Positions 25,343 through 34,221 of a stretch of DNA of 64,000 nt are shown here, in pieces. A program made the position numbers and the translations under genes. The notes below the pieces were generated by a model. The model did not search any database. It was not told the DNA's origin and saw only the letters and a program-made list of their open reading frames with translations. This stretch comes from Belnapia arida. Its GTDB lineage: Bacteria > Pseudomonadota > Alphaproteobacteria > Acetobacterales > Acetobacteraceae. Location of the stretch: positions 1 to 64,000 of the forward strand of contig NZ_JAETWB010000010.1 in assembly GCF_016773205.1 (NCBI RefSeq). The letters are read 5' to 3'. Every line of letters starts with the position of its first letter. Within the stretch, counting starts at the first letter, position 1.

Positions 25343-26370
25343 CGCCACGGCACCTTGCGATCACCATGGGCGATCCCGCCGGGATCGGGCCCGAGATCAT
25401 CGTCAAGGCCTGCGAGGCGCTGAGCGGGCGCATCGCGGCCGGCGAGCTGCGGCTGCTCGTGATCGGCAGCGGCAGGGCGCTGGAACGCGCCCGCGCCGCG
25501 CTGGCGCCCGGGCTCGCCATCCCCGAGGTCACCGCCGAACAGGACGACTGGCCGGCCCTGTGCTTCCTGCAGGCCGGCCCGGAGGGCGCGCCGATCGAGC
25601 CGGGGGTGCTCTCGGCCGATGGCGGCCGCTTCGCTTATCTCGCGGTCGAGCAGGGCGTGCGGCTCGCGCAGTCCGGCCGGGCCGGCGCCATCGTCACCGC
25701 GCCGCTGAACAAGGAGGCGCTGAACAAGGCCGGCTACCACTATGCCGGCCACACCGAGATGCTGGCCTCGCTGACCGGGGTGAAGGGCTCGGTGATGCTG
25801 CTGGCGCACGGCAACATGCGGGTCAGCCACGTCACCACCCATGTGGCGCTGCAGGACGTGCCGAAGCGGCTGACGCCCGAGCGCCTGCGCTTGGTGCTGG
25901 ACCTGACGCAGGAGGCCCTGCTCGGCCTGGGCATCCGGGAGCCGCGCATCGCCGTCGCCGCCCTCAACCCGCATGCCGGAGAGGGCGGGCTGTTCGGCCG
26001 GGAGGATATCGAGGTCTCCGAGCCCACCATCGCCCAGGCGGTGCGGGACGGATTGCAGGTGTCCGGCCCGGTGCCGGGCGACACCGTCTTCGTCAAGCTG
26101 CGGGCCGGCCAGTACGACGCGGTGGTGGCGATGTATCACGACCAGGGGCACATCCCGGTCAAGCTGCTCGGCTTCAACGTCGATCCCGCGACCGGGAAAT
26201 GGGACGCGCTGTCGGGCGTCAACATCACCCTCGGCCTGCCGATCATCCGCACCTCGGTCGACCACGGCACCGCCTTCGACATCGCAGGACGGGGCATCGC
26301 CAGCGAGCGCAGCCTGATCGAGGCCATCGAATACGCCGAGCGGCTTGCCGCCCACCGCGCTACCGCCTGA
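25339..26370 (+). CDS. pdxA2: PdxA-family 4-phosphate dehydrogenase (PdxA2 type)
   Basis: A 343-residue metal- and NAD-dependent dehydrogenase. Family motifs are MGDPAGIGPEI, TAPLNKEALNKAG, YAGHTEMLA and MYHDQGHIPVK, carrying the metal-binding His residues, and NITLGLPIIRTSVDHGTAFD. Vitamin B6 PdxA oxidises 4-phosphohydroxythreonine. In operons with a C4 acid sugar kinase, the PdxA2 branch oxidises and decarboxylates the 4-phospho-sugar acid to dihydroxyacetone phosphate. The four-base overlap with the kinase makes that role likely here. Confidence 0.88.
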   Translation: MTPRHLAITMGDPAGIGPEIIVKACEALSGRIAAGELRLLVIGSGRALERARAALAPGLAIPEVTAEQDDWPALCFLQAGPEGAPIEPGVLSADGGRFAYLAVEQGVRLAQSGRAGAIVTAPLNKEALNKAGYHYAGHTEMLASLTGVKGSVMLLAHGNMRVSHVTTHVALQDVPKRLTPERLRLVLDLTQEALLGLGIREPRIAVAALNPHAGEGGLFGREDIEVSEPTIAQAVRDGLQVSGPVPGDTVFVKLRAGQYDAVVAMYHDQGHIPVKLLGFNVDPATGKWDALSGVNITLGLPIIRTSVDHGTAFDIAGRGIASERSLIEAIEYAERLAAHRATA

Positions 26371-26500
26371 TCGCCAGCGCCGGCCCGCTGCGCCTCGTCG
26401 CGGGCGCGGGGGCCGACTATCGGCCGGGTGCCCGGTTCCGTAAGCTGGTGCGAGAGATGCCGGGCAGAGCATCCCACGTCCAGGAAACGGAATCGCATCG

Positions 26501-27304
26501 ATGAACAGGCTCGACGGCAAGGTTGCGTTGGTTTCGGGTGCGGCGCGCGGCATCGGCGGGGAGGCCGCCCGGCTGATGGCGAAGGCGGGCGCGGCGGTGG
26601 TCGTTGCGGATATCCTCGGCGAGGCCGGGCGGCTGACCGTCGAGGCCATCCGCGGCGAAGGCGGCCAGGCCGAGTACGCGCATCTCGACGTGACGCGCGA
26701 GGAGGACTGGCGGGCCGCCATCGGCCTCGCCACCACGCGGTTCGGCAAGCTCGACATCCTGGTGAACAACGCCGGCGTCTTCATCGGCAAGTCGATCGAG
26801 GATGTCACCCTTGCGGAATGGGACAGGCTCGTCGCCGTCAACATGACCGGCGTCTTCCTCGGCACCCGGCTCGCCGTGCCGGCGCTGCGGGAGGCGGCGG
26901 CCTCCTCCGAGCATGGCAGCGCCATCGTCAACCTCGCCTCCATCGCCGGCATTGTCGGCTCGCAACTCGACCCGCTCTATTCGATGACGAAGGGCGGGGT
27001 GACGCTGTTCACCAAGTCGGCCGCGCTGGAATTCGGGCGCAAGGGCTACCGGATCCGCGTCAACTCCATCCATCCCGGCGTGATCGAGACGGATATGGGC
27101 GAGCAGACCTTCGTCGCGCGCGCGCAGCGGACCGGCAGCAACGACACCGCCCCGGCGCGGAAGGTCGCGATGGATTCGGTTCCGTGGGGCCGTCTCGGCA
27201 TGGCCTCGGACATCGCCAAGGGCATCGTGTTCCTCGCCTCCGACGACGCCGGCTACATGAACGGCGCCGGCCTCGTGGTCGATGGCGGCGTGACCGCGGC
27301 CTGA
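26501..27304 (+). CDS. Short-chain dehydrogenase/reductase
   Basis: A 267-residue classical SDR. It has a cofactor loop of the TGxxxGxG type (VSGAARGIGGEA), NNAGV, the catalytic Ser in NLASIAG, Tyr and Lys in YSMTKGG, and the family ending YMNGAGLVVDGG. A C-terminal insert precedes VPWGRLG. It oxidises or reduces an alcohol/ketone pair with NAD(P)H. It lies directly upstream of the Baeyer-Villiger monooxygenase, and the two would form an alcohol to ketone to ester route. Confidence 0.92.
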   Translation: MNRLDGKVALVSGAARGIGGEAARLMAKAGAAVVVADILGEAGRLTVEAIRGEGGQAEYAHLDVTREEDWRAAIGLATTRFGKLDILVNNAGVFIGKSIEDVTLAEWDRLVAVNMTGVFLGTRLAVPALREAAASSEHGSAIVNLASIAGIVGSQLDPLYSMTKGGVTLFTKSAALEFGRKGYRIRVNSIHPGVIETDMGEQTFVARAQRTGSNDTAPARKVAMDSVPWGRLGMASDIAKGIVFLASDDAGYMNGAGLVVDGGVTAA

Positions 27305-27348
27305 GCCGAACCCCCGCTCGAACCGAGATTCCAAGGAGCATCAACCCC

Positions 27349-28974
27349 ATGCCTGACATGACGCCCGCTCCGGCCGCCCGGAGCTTTGATGCGCTCATCA
27401 TCGGCGCCGGCTTCTCCGGCCTGTACCAGTTGCTGTGCCTCAGGGACCGGCTGGGGCTGAACGTTCAGGTGCTGGAAGCGGGCGATGGCGTAGGCGGCAC
27501 CTGGTACTGGAACCGCTACCCAGGCGCGCGGTGCGATTCCGAGAGCCATTCCTACAACTACACCTTCTCGAAGGAGTTGTTCGAGGAATGGGAATGGTCG
27601 GAGCGCTACCCGGAACAGCCGGAGATCATGCGCTACCTGAACCATGTCGCCGACCGCTTCGACCTGAAGCGCGACATCTGCTTCGGCACCCGCGTCGTCG
27701 CCGCGCGCCATGACGAGGCGGCGGGGTCCTGGACCGTGACGACCGAGGCCGGCGAGAAGCTGACCGCGCAGTTCCTCATCACCGCCGTGGGCTGCCTCTC
27801 GACGGCGAACGTGCCGGCGCTTCCCGGGCTCGGCGATTTCGCGGGCCGCTGGTACCATACCGGGCAGTGGCCGCATGAGGGCGTGGACTTCAGGGGGAAG
27901 CGCGTCGGCCTGGTCGGCACCGGCTCCACCGGCATCCAGGCGACCCCCGTCATCGCCGAGGCGGCGGCGCACCTCACCGTGTTCCAGCGCACGCCGAATT
28001 ACAGCGTGCCGGCCCACAACGCGCCGCTGACGCCGGAATTCAGGCAGTGGGTGAGGCACAACCATGCCGAGCTTCGCCGCATCATGCAGAGCACTCCGAA
28101 CGGCCACCCCTTCGTCATCGAGGACCGTTCGGTCTGGGACGTGACCGCCGAGCAGCGCCAGGCCATCTACGAAGCGGCCTGGGCCAAGGGCGGCCTGCAA
28201 TTCCGCGCGGCCTTCCGCGACCTGCTGGTCGACAAGGAGGCGAACGACACCGCGGCGGCGTTCCTGAAGGACAAGATCCGCGAGATCGTGAAGGACCCGG
28301 CCACCGCCGAATTGCTGGCCGATATCGACCATCCCTATGCCGCCAAGCGTCCGCCCATCGACAGCGACTATTTCGCGACCTTCAACCGCCCCAATGTCAC
28401 GCTGGCCGATGTGCGCCGTGCGCCGATCGAGCGCATCACGCCCGCCGGCATCCGCACCGCGGCGGCGGAGTATCCGCTCGACATCATCGTCTTCGCCACC
28501 GGCTTCGATGCCATGACCGGCCCATTGCTCAGGATGAACATCGAGGGCCGGGACGGGCGGGCCCTGGCAGAGGCCTGGGAGGCCGGGCCGCGCAACTACC
28601 TCGGCTTGCAGGTCGCAGGGTTCCCGAACCTGTTCACCATCACCGGGCCCGGCAGCCCTTCCGTGCTCTGCAACATGCCGGTCGCCATCGAGCAGCATGT
28701 CGAATGGATCACCGACTGCATCGCCCGGCTGCGCGCCGATGGCCTGGCGCGGATCGAGCCGACGGAGGCTGCGATGGATGACTGGGTCACGCAGGTCAAC
28801 GATGCTGCGCATGCGACATTGCTGCCGCAGGCGCATCATTCCTGGTATCTCGGGGCCAATGTGCCGGGCAAGCCGCGCGTCTTCATGCCCTATGCCGGCG
28901 GCATGGCGCGCTACCGCGCCATCTGCGACGAGGTCGCCGCCGCCGGCTATCCTGGCTTCATGCGAGGCGCGTGA
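27349..28974 (+). CDS. Type I Baeyer-Villiger monooxygenase
   Basis: A 541-residue FAD- and NADPH-dependent enzyme that inserts oxygen next to a ketone to give an ester or lactone. The N-terminal FAD Rossmann motif is IIGAGFSGL, followed by GGTWYWNRYPGARCD. The type I fingerprint FxGxxxHxxxWP is present as F164-A-G-R-W-Y-H170-T-G-Q-W174-P. The second, NADPH Rossmann motif is GLVGTGSTGIQ. The length agrees with cyclohexanone-type enzymes. The start follows AAGGAG. It sits 44 bases after the SDR. The substrate is not predictable from sequence. Confidence 0.92.
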   Translation: MPDMTPAPAARSFDALIIGAGFSGLYQLLCLRDRLGLNVQVLEAGDGVGGTWYWNRYPGARCDSESHSYNYTFSKELFEEWEWSERYPEQPEIMRYLNHVADRFDLKRDICFGTRVVAARHDEAAGSWTVTTEAGEKLTAQFLITAVGCLSTANVPALPGLGDFAGRWYHTGQWPHEGVDFRGKRVGLVGTGSTGIQATPVIAEAAAHLTVFQRTPNYSVPAHNAPLTPEFRQWVRHNHAELRRIMQSTPNGHPFVIEDRSVWDVTAEQRQAIYEAAWAKGGLQFRAAFRDLLVDKEANDTAAAFLKDKIREIVKDPATAELLADIDHPYAAKRPPIDSDYFATFNRPNVTLADVRRAPIERITPAGIRTAAAEYPLDIIVFATGFDAMTGPLLRMNIEGRDGRALAEAWEAGPRNYLGLQVAGFPNLFTITGPGSPSVLCNMPVAIEQHVEWITDCIARLRADGLARIEPTEAAMDDWVTQVNDAAHATLLPQAHHSWYLGANVPGKPRVFMPYAGGMARYRAICDEVAAAGYPGFMRGA

Positions 28975-28983
28975 ACGGCACCT

Positions 28984-30225
28984 TCAGGTCCGAACCAGCG
29001 GGCAACCGCCTTCCGCAAGGGGGCGGAAGGCCTGCTCGGCCGGCACGGTCTCCAGAACCTTGAAGACGTCGCCGGGGTTGCGGCTCTCCTCCGGCGTCTT
29101 CACCTGGAACAGGTGGACTGGGACGATCATCTGCCCGTCCTGACGGATCATGCCCTGGCCGAAGGCATCGTCATCGGTCGGCATCGCCTTCATCCGTTCG
29201 ACCGTCCGCTGGCCCGACCGCTTGGCCTCGGCCACGCCCATCTCCTTCACCGCCTTGAGGTAATGGACGGTTGCCGCATAGGCACCGGCATGCAGGGAGT
29301 TCGGCAATACGGTCGGCCGCTCGAAGCGTGGCTTGACGCGATTGTAGAAGGCGCGGGTACGGTCGTTCAGGTCCCAGTAGAAGCTCTCGGTCAGCACCAG
29401 GCCCTGGGCGAGCGGCAGGCCCATGCCGGCGACATCCGTGATGAAGGCACCGAGGCCGGCGACCTTGGTGCCGCGGCGTGTCAGGCCGAACTCCTGGGTC
29501 TGCTTCATGCAGTTGATCAGGTCCGCCCCGGAATGCGCCAGCGCGATGACCTTGGCCCGGCTCGACTGGGCCTGCAGCAGGAAGGAGGCGAAGTCGGTGG
29601 TTCCGGGGAACGGGTGCCGCACGCTGCCGGCGACCTTGCCGCCGGCAGCCCGGACGAACTGGGATGCATCCTCCTGCAGGGCATGACCGAAGGCGTAGTC
29701 CGCCGTGACGAAGAACCAGCTGTCGCCGCCCGCCTTCGTCAGGGCCGTGGCGGTGGCGTGCCCCATGGCCCAGGTGTCCAGCGGGCCGTGCACGAGGTTG
29801 GGGGAACATTGGGCGCCGGTCAGCACGGAGGACAGGGCGCCCGTGTTCAGGTGCACCTTGTCCTTCTCGCGGGCGACGGTGTTGGCCGCCAGCGCCACCG
29901 CGGTGTTGCCGACCTGGACGAGGGCGTCGACCCCGGCCCGGTCGATCCATTCCCGGACGATGGCACTTGCGATATCCGGCCGGTTCTGATGGTCCGCACG
30001 GACGATCTCGACGCGGATGCCAGGGTTCTGGGCGGTGAACTCCGCCACCGCCTGTTGCACGCATGCGGTCCCGGTCGGCCCCTCGACGTCCTTGTAGGGC
30101 CCGGACATGTCGGTCAGCGCGCCCAACCGGATGAGGTTGTCCGCTGGCTGCGCCGCGGCAAGCCTGGGTGCGGAGAGCAGGGCGAGCGATGAAGCGCCGA
30201 GTAGGGCGCGCCGGCCGATGGTCAT
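28984..30225 (-). CDS. Branched-chain-type ABC substrate-binding protein
   Basis: A 413-residue periplasmic protein of the LivJ-like family (peripla_BP_6). A signal peptide with a twin-arginine look (TIGRRALLGASSLALL) ends at AAAQ. The family opening IRLGALTDMSGPY follows, with the VALAANTVAREK and FVTADYAFGHAL regions. It is convergent with the monooxygenase gene, 9 bases apart. The start follows GGGAGGA. Such proteins in catabolic loci often bind aromatic or short-chain acids. No livHMGF genes are present. Confidence 0.9.
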   Translation of the reverse strand: MTIGRRALLGASSLALLSAPRLAAAQPADNLIRLGALTDMSGPYKDVEGPTGTACVQQAVAEFTAQNPGIRVEIVRADHQNRPDIASAIVREWIDRAGVDALVQVGNTAVALAANTVAREKDKVHLNTGALSSVLTGAQCSPNLVHGPLDTWAMGHATATALTKAGGDSWFFVTADYAFGHALQEDASQFVRAAGGKVAGSVRHPFPGTTDFASFLLQAQSSRAKVIALAHSGADLINCMKQTQEFGLTRRGTKVAGLGAFITDVAGMGLPLAQGLVLTESFYWDLNDRTRAFYNRVKPRFERPTVLPNSLHAGAYAATVHYLKAVKEMGVAEAKRSGQRTVERMKAMPTDDDAFGQGMIRQDGQMIVPVHLFQVKTPEESRNPGDVFKVLETVPAEQAFRPLAEGGCPLVRT

Positions 30226-30503
30226 GAGTCCTCCCGTGATGCCGCCGGCGATTCGGGGCCGCGATGCGCGGGGCCCGTCGCCATGCCGGCTTGGGGAGAC
30301 CCTGTACACGACGGAGCCGCGGAGCGTAACCGCCCGGCGCCCCATGCCTGGCTCAGCCGTGGGCCTGCGGACCTGCAATCACAGGGCCACCGGCCGCACC
30401 TGCGTGGGCACGATCCATCCCGGATGGCCTCCGCCATGCCCTGAGCCGTATGATGCCGGCAACGGGCGCGCCCTGGCCGGCGTGACACCGCGGGGGAAAC
30501 ATC

Positions 30504-31682
30504 ATGCTACGCTCGGAACACCGCATCCTCACCACGCATACCGGCAGCCTGCCGCGGCCGTCCGGCCTGACGCAGCTCTACGCCCGCCGAGCCCGCGGCG
30601 AGGCCGTGGACCCGGTGGCCATCGACGTGGCCGGGCGGGAGGCGCTGGGGGGCATCATCCCGGCCCAGATCGAGGCAGGGCTCGATGTCGTCAACAACGG
30701 CGAGCAGCAGCGGGACAGCTTCGCGCTGTATCTCCGCCACCGCCTCACCGGCATCGGCGGCGAGAGCGTCCGCGCCACCTTCGCCGACATCGACGCCTAT
30801 CCGGAGTTCAAGGCGGAGTTCACCCGCCAGGCCGGCACGAAGGAGGCAGTGAGCAACACCGCCCTGCTGCCCGCCGCCATCGGCCCCGTCGCCTATGCCG
30901 ACGCCCGCGCGATCGAGGCGGAGTGCGACGACTTCGCGGCCGCGCTCGCGCCCCTCTCCGGCCGATATGCGGAGGCCTTCCTGACCGCCCCCTCGCCGGG
31001 GATCATCGCCTCCATCGTGCAGAACCGGCACTACGCGACCGAGGAGGCCTATCTGGCGGCGTTGGCCGAGGCGCTGGCGGTCGAGTACCGCGCCGTCGTC
31101 GCGCGCGGCTGGGTGCTGCAGCTCGACTGCCCGGACCTGGCGCTGGAACGGCACTGCTCCTACCGCGACCGTCCGCTCGCGGATTTCCTGGCCTTCGTCG
31201 AACGCGTGGTGACGGCCATCAACCGCGCCCTGGCGGGCATCCCGCGTGACCGGGTGCGGCTGCATGTCTGCTGGGGGAATTACGAGGCGCCGCACGACCA
31301 GGACGTGCCGCTTGCGGAGATCCTGCCGATCCTGCTGCGCGCCGATGTCGGCGGGCTGGTGCTGCCCTTCGCCAACCCGCGGCATGCGCATGAGATCCGT
31401 TGCCTGGAGCGGATGCCGCTCGCGGCCGACCAGCTGATGGTCGCGGGCGTGATCGACACGCTGACCAATTTCGTCGAACACCCCGAGGTCGTGGCCGAGC
31501 GGATCGAACGCGTGGCGCGGGCGGTGGGCGACCCGCGCCGGGTGCTGGCCGGCACCGATTGCGGCTTCGACACCTCGGCCGGCCGCGGGCGTGTCGCCCC
31601 CGACGTGGTCTGGGCGAAGCTCCGCAGCCTCGCCGAAGGCGCGCGACTCGCCTCCGCGCGGCTCTTCCCCGCGGCCGGGTGA
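30504..31682 (+). CDS. MetE C-terminal-like protein (cobalamin-independent methionine synthase II family)
   Basis: A 392-residue TIM-barrel protein like the catalytic half of MetE. It opens with the TTHTGSLPRP motif, has DVVNNGEQQRDSF, QLDCPDLAL, VCWGNYE with zinc-ligand-type residues, VLPFANPRHAHE, and the end motif GTDCGFDTSAGRG. Stand-alone proteins of this kind are not full methionine synthases and act in catabolic demethylation or C-S cleavage, often of unknown substrate. It stands alone and convergent with the following Bug gene. Confidence 0.85.
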   Translation: MLRSEHRILTTHTGSLPRPSGLTQLYARRARGEAVDPVAIDVAGREALGGIIPAQIEAGLDVVNNGEQQRDSFALYLRHRLTGIGGESVRATFADIDAYPEFKAEFTRQAGTKEAVSNTALLPAAIGPVAYADARAIEAECDDFAAALAPLSGRYAEAFLTAPSPGIIASIVQNRHYATEEAYLAALAEALAVEYRAVVARGWVLQLDCPDLALERHCSYRDRPLADFLAFVERVVTAINRALAGIPRDRVRLHVCWGNYEAPHDQDVPLAEILPILLRADVGGLVLPFANPRHAHEIRCLERMPLAADQLMVAGVIDTLTNFVEHPEVVAERIERVARAVGDPRRVLAGTDCGFDTSAGRGRVAPDVVWAKLRSLAEGARLASARLFPAAG

Positions 31683-31807
31683 GGCGCGGCGCATGTGCTG
31701 GATCTGCGAGGTTCGGCGCGAATTCGCCGGCTTGACGGTCAGGGCGGAGCCGGCTGCGCCGCCGGCAGGCGCGGAGGAGGCCGCCTCCCCTCCCCCCGCC
31801 GCTCCGG

Positions 31808-32854
31808 TCAGCCCTTCGCCAGGCCCACATCCCGCAGCGCCTGGCCCATCGCCGCGTCGGACCGGTCCATGAAGGCGGCGAAGCCCGCGGCATCGGCGAA
31901 GCTCATCCCGAAGCCGCGGGTCGTCATGAAGGCCTGGAATTCCTCCGAGCGGTAGACGCGGTCGAGCGCGGCGCCGAGAACCTGCCTGACCTCGGCCGGC
32001 AGGCCCAGGGGGCCGGCGATGCCCCGCCAGAGCCCCGCTGCGTAGTCGATGCCGAGCGCCTCCTTCAGCGTCGGCACCTCGGGGAAGGCCGCGTTGCGCT
32101 CGGCCGCCATGACCACGAGGGGCCGGACGCGCCGGGCATCGACCATGCTCCGGCCCTCCGGCAGGGAGCAGGCCGCGAGGTCGATGCCGCCTGCCGCGAG
32201 TTCCTGCATGCCCAGCGCGGCGCCCTCGACCGGAACCCAGAGCACGTGCTCGGCGCCGAGTCCCATGGCGCGCAGCCAGCCGACGAGCGCCAGGTGCCAG
32301 CTGCCGCCGCGGCCGGAGCCGCTGCCCTTGATCCGCCGCGGCGGGGCCGCGCGCAGCGCCTCGGCCAGCGCGCGGATGTCGGCATGCGGCGAGGTGGCAT
32401 TGACCAGCACCGCCGCCGGATCCTGGTTCAGCAGCGCGATCGGCGTGTAGCTGCGCGGAGTGATCTCGGTCAGGCCAACCCAGTGCATCATGGCGATCTC
32501 GAGCGTCAGCATGCCGATGGTGTGGCCATCGGGCGCCGCGCCGGCGATGGCGGCATGGCCGACGACGCCCTGGCCGCCGGTGCGGTTGACCACGACGATG
32601 GGTTGGCCGAGATCGCGCTCGAGCAGGGCGGCGACCATGCGCGCGACGGCGTCCGTGCCACCGCCGGCTGCCCAGGGCACCAAGAGCTGGATGGGACGGG
32701 ACGGGTAGCGCCCCTGGGCGCCGGCCCGCGGCGGGCGCAGCGCCAGGGCCAGGGCGGGCGCCGCCAGCAGGCCGCGGCGATGGGTCACGAGCGGCCCGGC
32801 TTGCGGCTTCCTGGTCGTCGCAGGCCCGCATGGCCGGCCATCGCGTATCGGCAT
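31808..32854 (-). CDS. Bug/TTT-family substrate-binding protein
   Basis: A 348-residue periplasmic binding protein of the Bug family. The start at 32854 follows GGGAGGAAA. The first 25 residues are hydrophilic, so the signal peptide begins late (HRRGLLAAPALALALRPPRAGA); an internal GTG there is an alternative start. Family marks are YPSRPIQLLVPWAAGGGTD, VVNRTGGQGVVGHAAIA, and FPEVPTLKEA. No TctAB membrane genes are near. It marks the left boundary of the 0.9-kb gap before the secretion locus. Confidence 0.88.
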   Translation of the reverse strand: MPIRDGRPCGPATTRKPQAGPLVTHRRGLLAAPALALALRPPRAGAQGRYPSRPIQLLVPWAAGGGTDAVARMVAALLERDLGQPIVVVNRTGGQGVVGHAAIAGAAPDGHTIGMLTLEIAMMHWVGLTEITPRSYTPIALLNQDPAAVLVNATSPHADIRALAEALRAAPPRRIKGSGSGRGGSWHLALVGWLRAMGLGAEHVLWVPVEGAALGMQELAAGGIDLAACSLPEGRSMVDARRVRPLVVMAAERNAAFPEVPTLKEALGIDYAAGLWRGIAGPLGLPAEVRQVLGAALDRVYRSEEFQAFMTTRGFGMSFADAAGFAAFMDRSDAAMGQALRDVGLAKG

Positions 32855-33762
32855 CCGTCTTTCCTCCCAAGTCGCCAGGAATGGCATCGCGGCAGGGCCG
32901 GATGCCTCGGCGGCTTCCTTCTTGTGCGGGAACTCAGCGCCGTGGCGGAGGCCGTGTCAAAGGAAACAGAAAGGCCGGCCGAGCGGCAAAGCGGGCGGCG
33001 GGTTCGGCGCCGCCCGCTTGGCGCCACGGAAATCCGCCGGATCGTGGTGCCGACGGGGTTCCCGCCTGGTTGCCTCCGCCTGGATGAGCCTGGTACGGCA
33101 AAGCCCCACACCGCGATCCATTCGTCCGAACCATCCGCCGACTGATCCTCGCGCGCAACGCCGTCGAGCGCGTGCTCGGCTGCCCCAAGGTTTTGCACGG
33201 ACGCGGCCTGGCACGACGACCTGGGCGGATCCTTCGCCACAGCAGTCAATGGCCGGTACCGAAACCGTGCCCCCGCTGTTGCGGCACGGGCATGCGCCAC
33301 ACGGTTCTCCGAATACCTCGCCCCGTGCTGGGCTACGTGCCCTTCGACCGGACGCGCGGGGGCCTCCGCCAGGGACAGGCATTCTCCGGTGCCGAAGAGT
33401 ATGGGCATCATCCGATCCGACTCTGCCGCGCTCGACGGCGATCTCGCCGTCCCGCGCTATTGCTGAGGAGCAAAGCACCCACCTTTGGTTACTCCCATTG
33501 GCGGCCTGCAAACGTGCTGCCGCCGCGCCCGGCAGCAATCCAGCGGCGCTGCCCATGGAAGTTCCAGAACACTCCGGAGAATTCCGGGGTGCCGGCAGGG
33601 ATGGCGTGCTTCATTTCAAGCCCTGGATTACCTGCTGCCGCTCGCTTCGGTGCCATGCCGCCTACCCTGTGAGAACTCCGTCTCGCGCGGGACCCGCCAA
33701 GCCGCGCTGTGCAGCCACCCGAGCAGGATCGTGGCCAGAGGCATCTGGCCCTGGAGAGATCT
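32855..33762. other. Long gap before the type III secretion locus
   Basis: A gap of 908 bases. Several open frames cross it on both strands, but none has ribosome-binding sites or family-like sequence. An inverted repeat CCGGA-GAAT-TCCGG at 33574-33587 lies about 175 bases upstream of the chaperone gene and may be an operator. The rest holds nothing I can name. Confidence 0.5.
33574..33587. promoter_or_regulatory. Inverted repeat upstream of the chaperone-effector pair
   Basis: CCGGA-GAAT-TCCGG is a perfect 5-bp inverted repeat with a 4-base centre. A regulatory role is inferred only from its position. Confidence 0.3.
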
Positions 33763-34221
33763 ATGACACGTGACGAATGCGCGGCTCATGTCACCCAGTT
33801 GGGCGAAGCCCTCGGCATCGGGACGCTTATCCTGGACGAGGACGGGCTCTGCATCCTGGCGGTGAGCGATGGCGGCCTCATCCCCACGATCGGGTGGAAC
33901 GCCAACGGCCGCACCCTGGACGTGATGATCTGCCTCGACCTGGAGCCGAAGGACAGCGAGCTGCGCATGCTCATGGCGGAGAATTTTGCCTGGGACGCCG
34001 CGGCGGGCGCAGTCTTCGCGCTCGAGCCGCAAACGGGCGCCCTGGTCATCCAGCGGCGTTGCACCTCGACGGACCTCGAACACGGGCTGTTGCCTGTCCT
34101 CGACATCCTGATCGACCTGGCCGAGTCCTGTACCGCGCGCTTCTCCGCACCGGCCGATGAGGAAATGCCCATGCCTGCCTCACCTCCCCTGGGCTTCGGC
34201 GCCGGGAGCATCAGGGGATGA
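33763..34221 (+). CDS. Class I type III secretion chaperone (CesT/SycE-like)
   Basis: A 152-residue acidic protein with the shape of a CesT-family chaperone: an N-terminal helix (RDECAAHVTQLGEALG), strands (GTLILDEDGLCILAVSD, MICLDLEP), and a final helix (LEHGLLPVLDILIDLAESC). Such dimers bind the N-terminus of an effector and deliver it to the ATPase. The start follows GGAGAG. The gene overlaps the next by four bases (ATGA), the usual arrangement of a chaperone with its substrate. The last 25 residues are Pro/Gly-rich and probably disordered. Confidence 0.7.
   Translation: MTRDECAAHVTQLGEALGIGTLILDEDGLCILAVSDGGLIPTIGWNANGRTLDVMICLDLEPKDSELRMLMAENFAWDAAAGAVFALEPQTGALVIQRRCTSTDLEHGLLPVLDILIDLAESCTARFSAPADEEMPMPASPPLGFGAGSIRG

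Noticed and set aside
30226-30503. SAM or cobalamin riboswitch before the MetE-like gene
   Set aside because: No conserved riboswitch core could be recognised in the 278-base leader.
32785-33411. 208-codon minus-strand frame in the gap before the T3SS
   Set aside because: Considered as a transposase remnant, but no DDE motifs, terminal repeats or convincing protein sequence could be seen.
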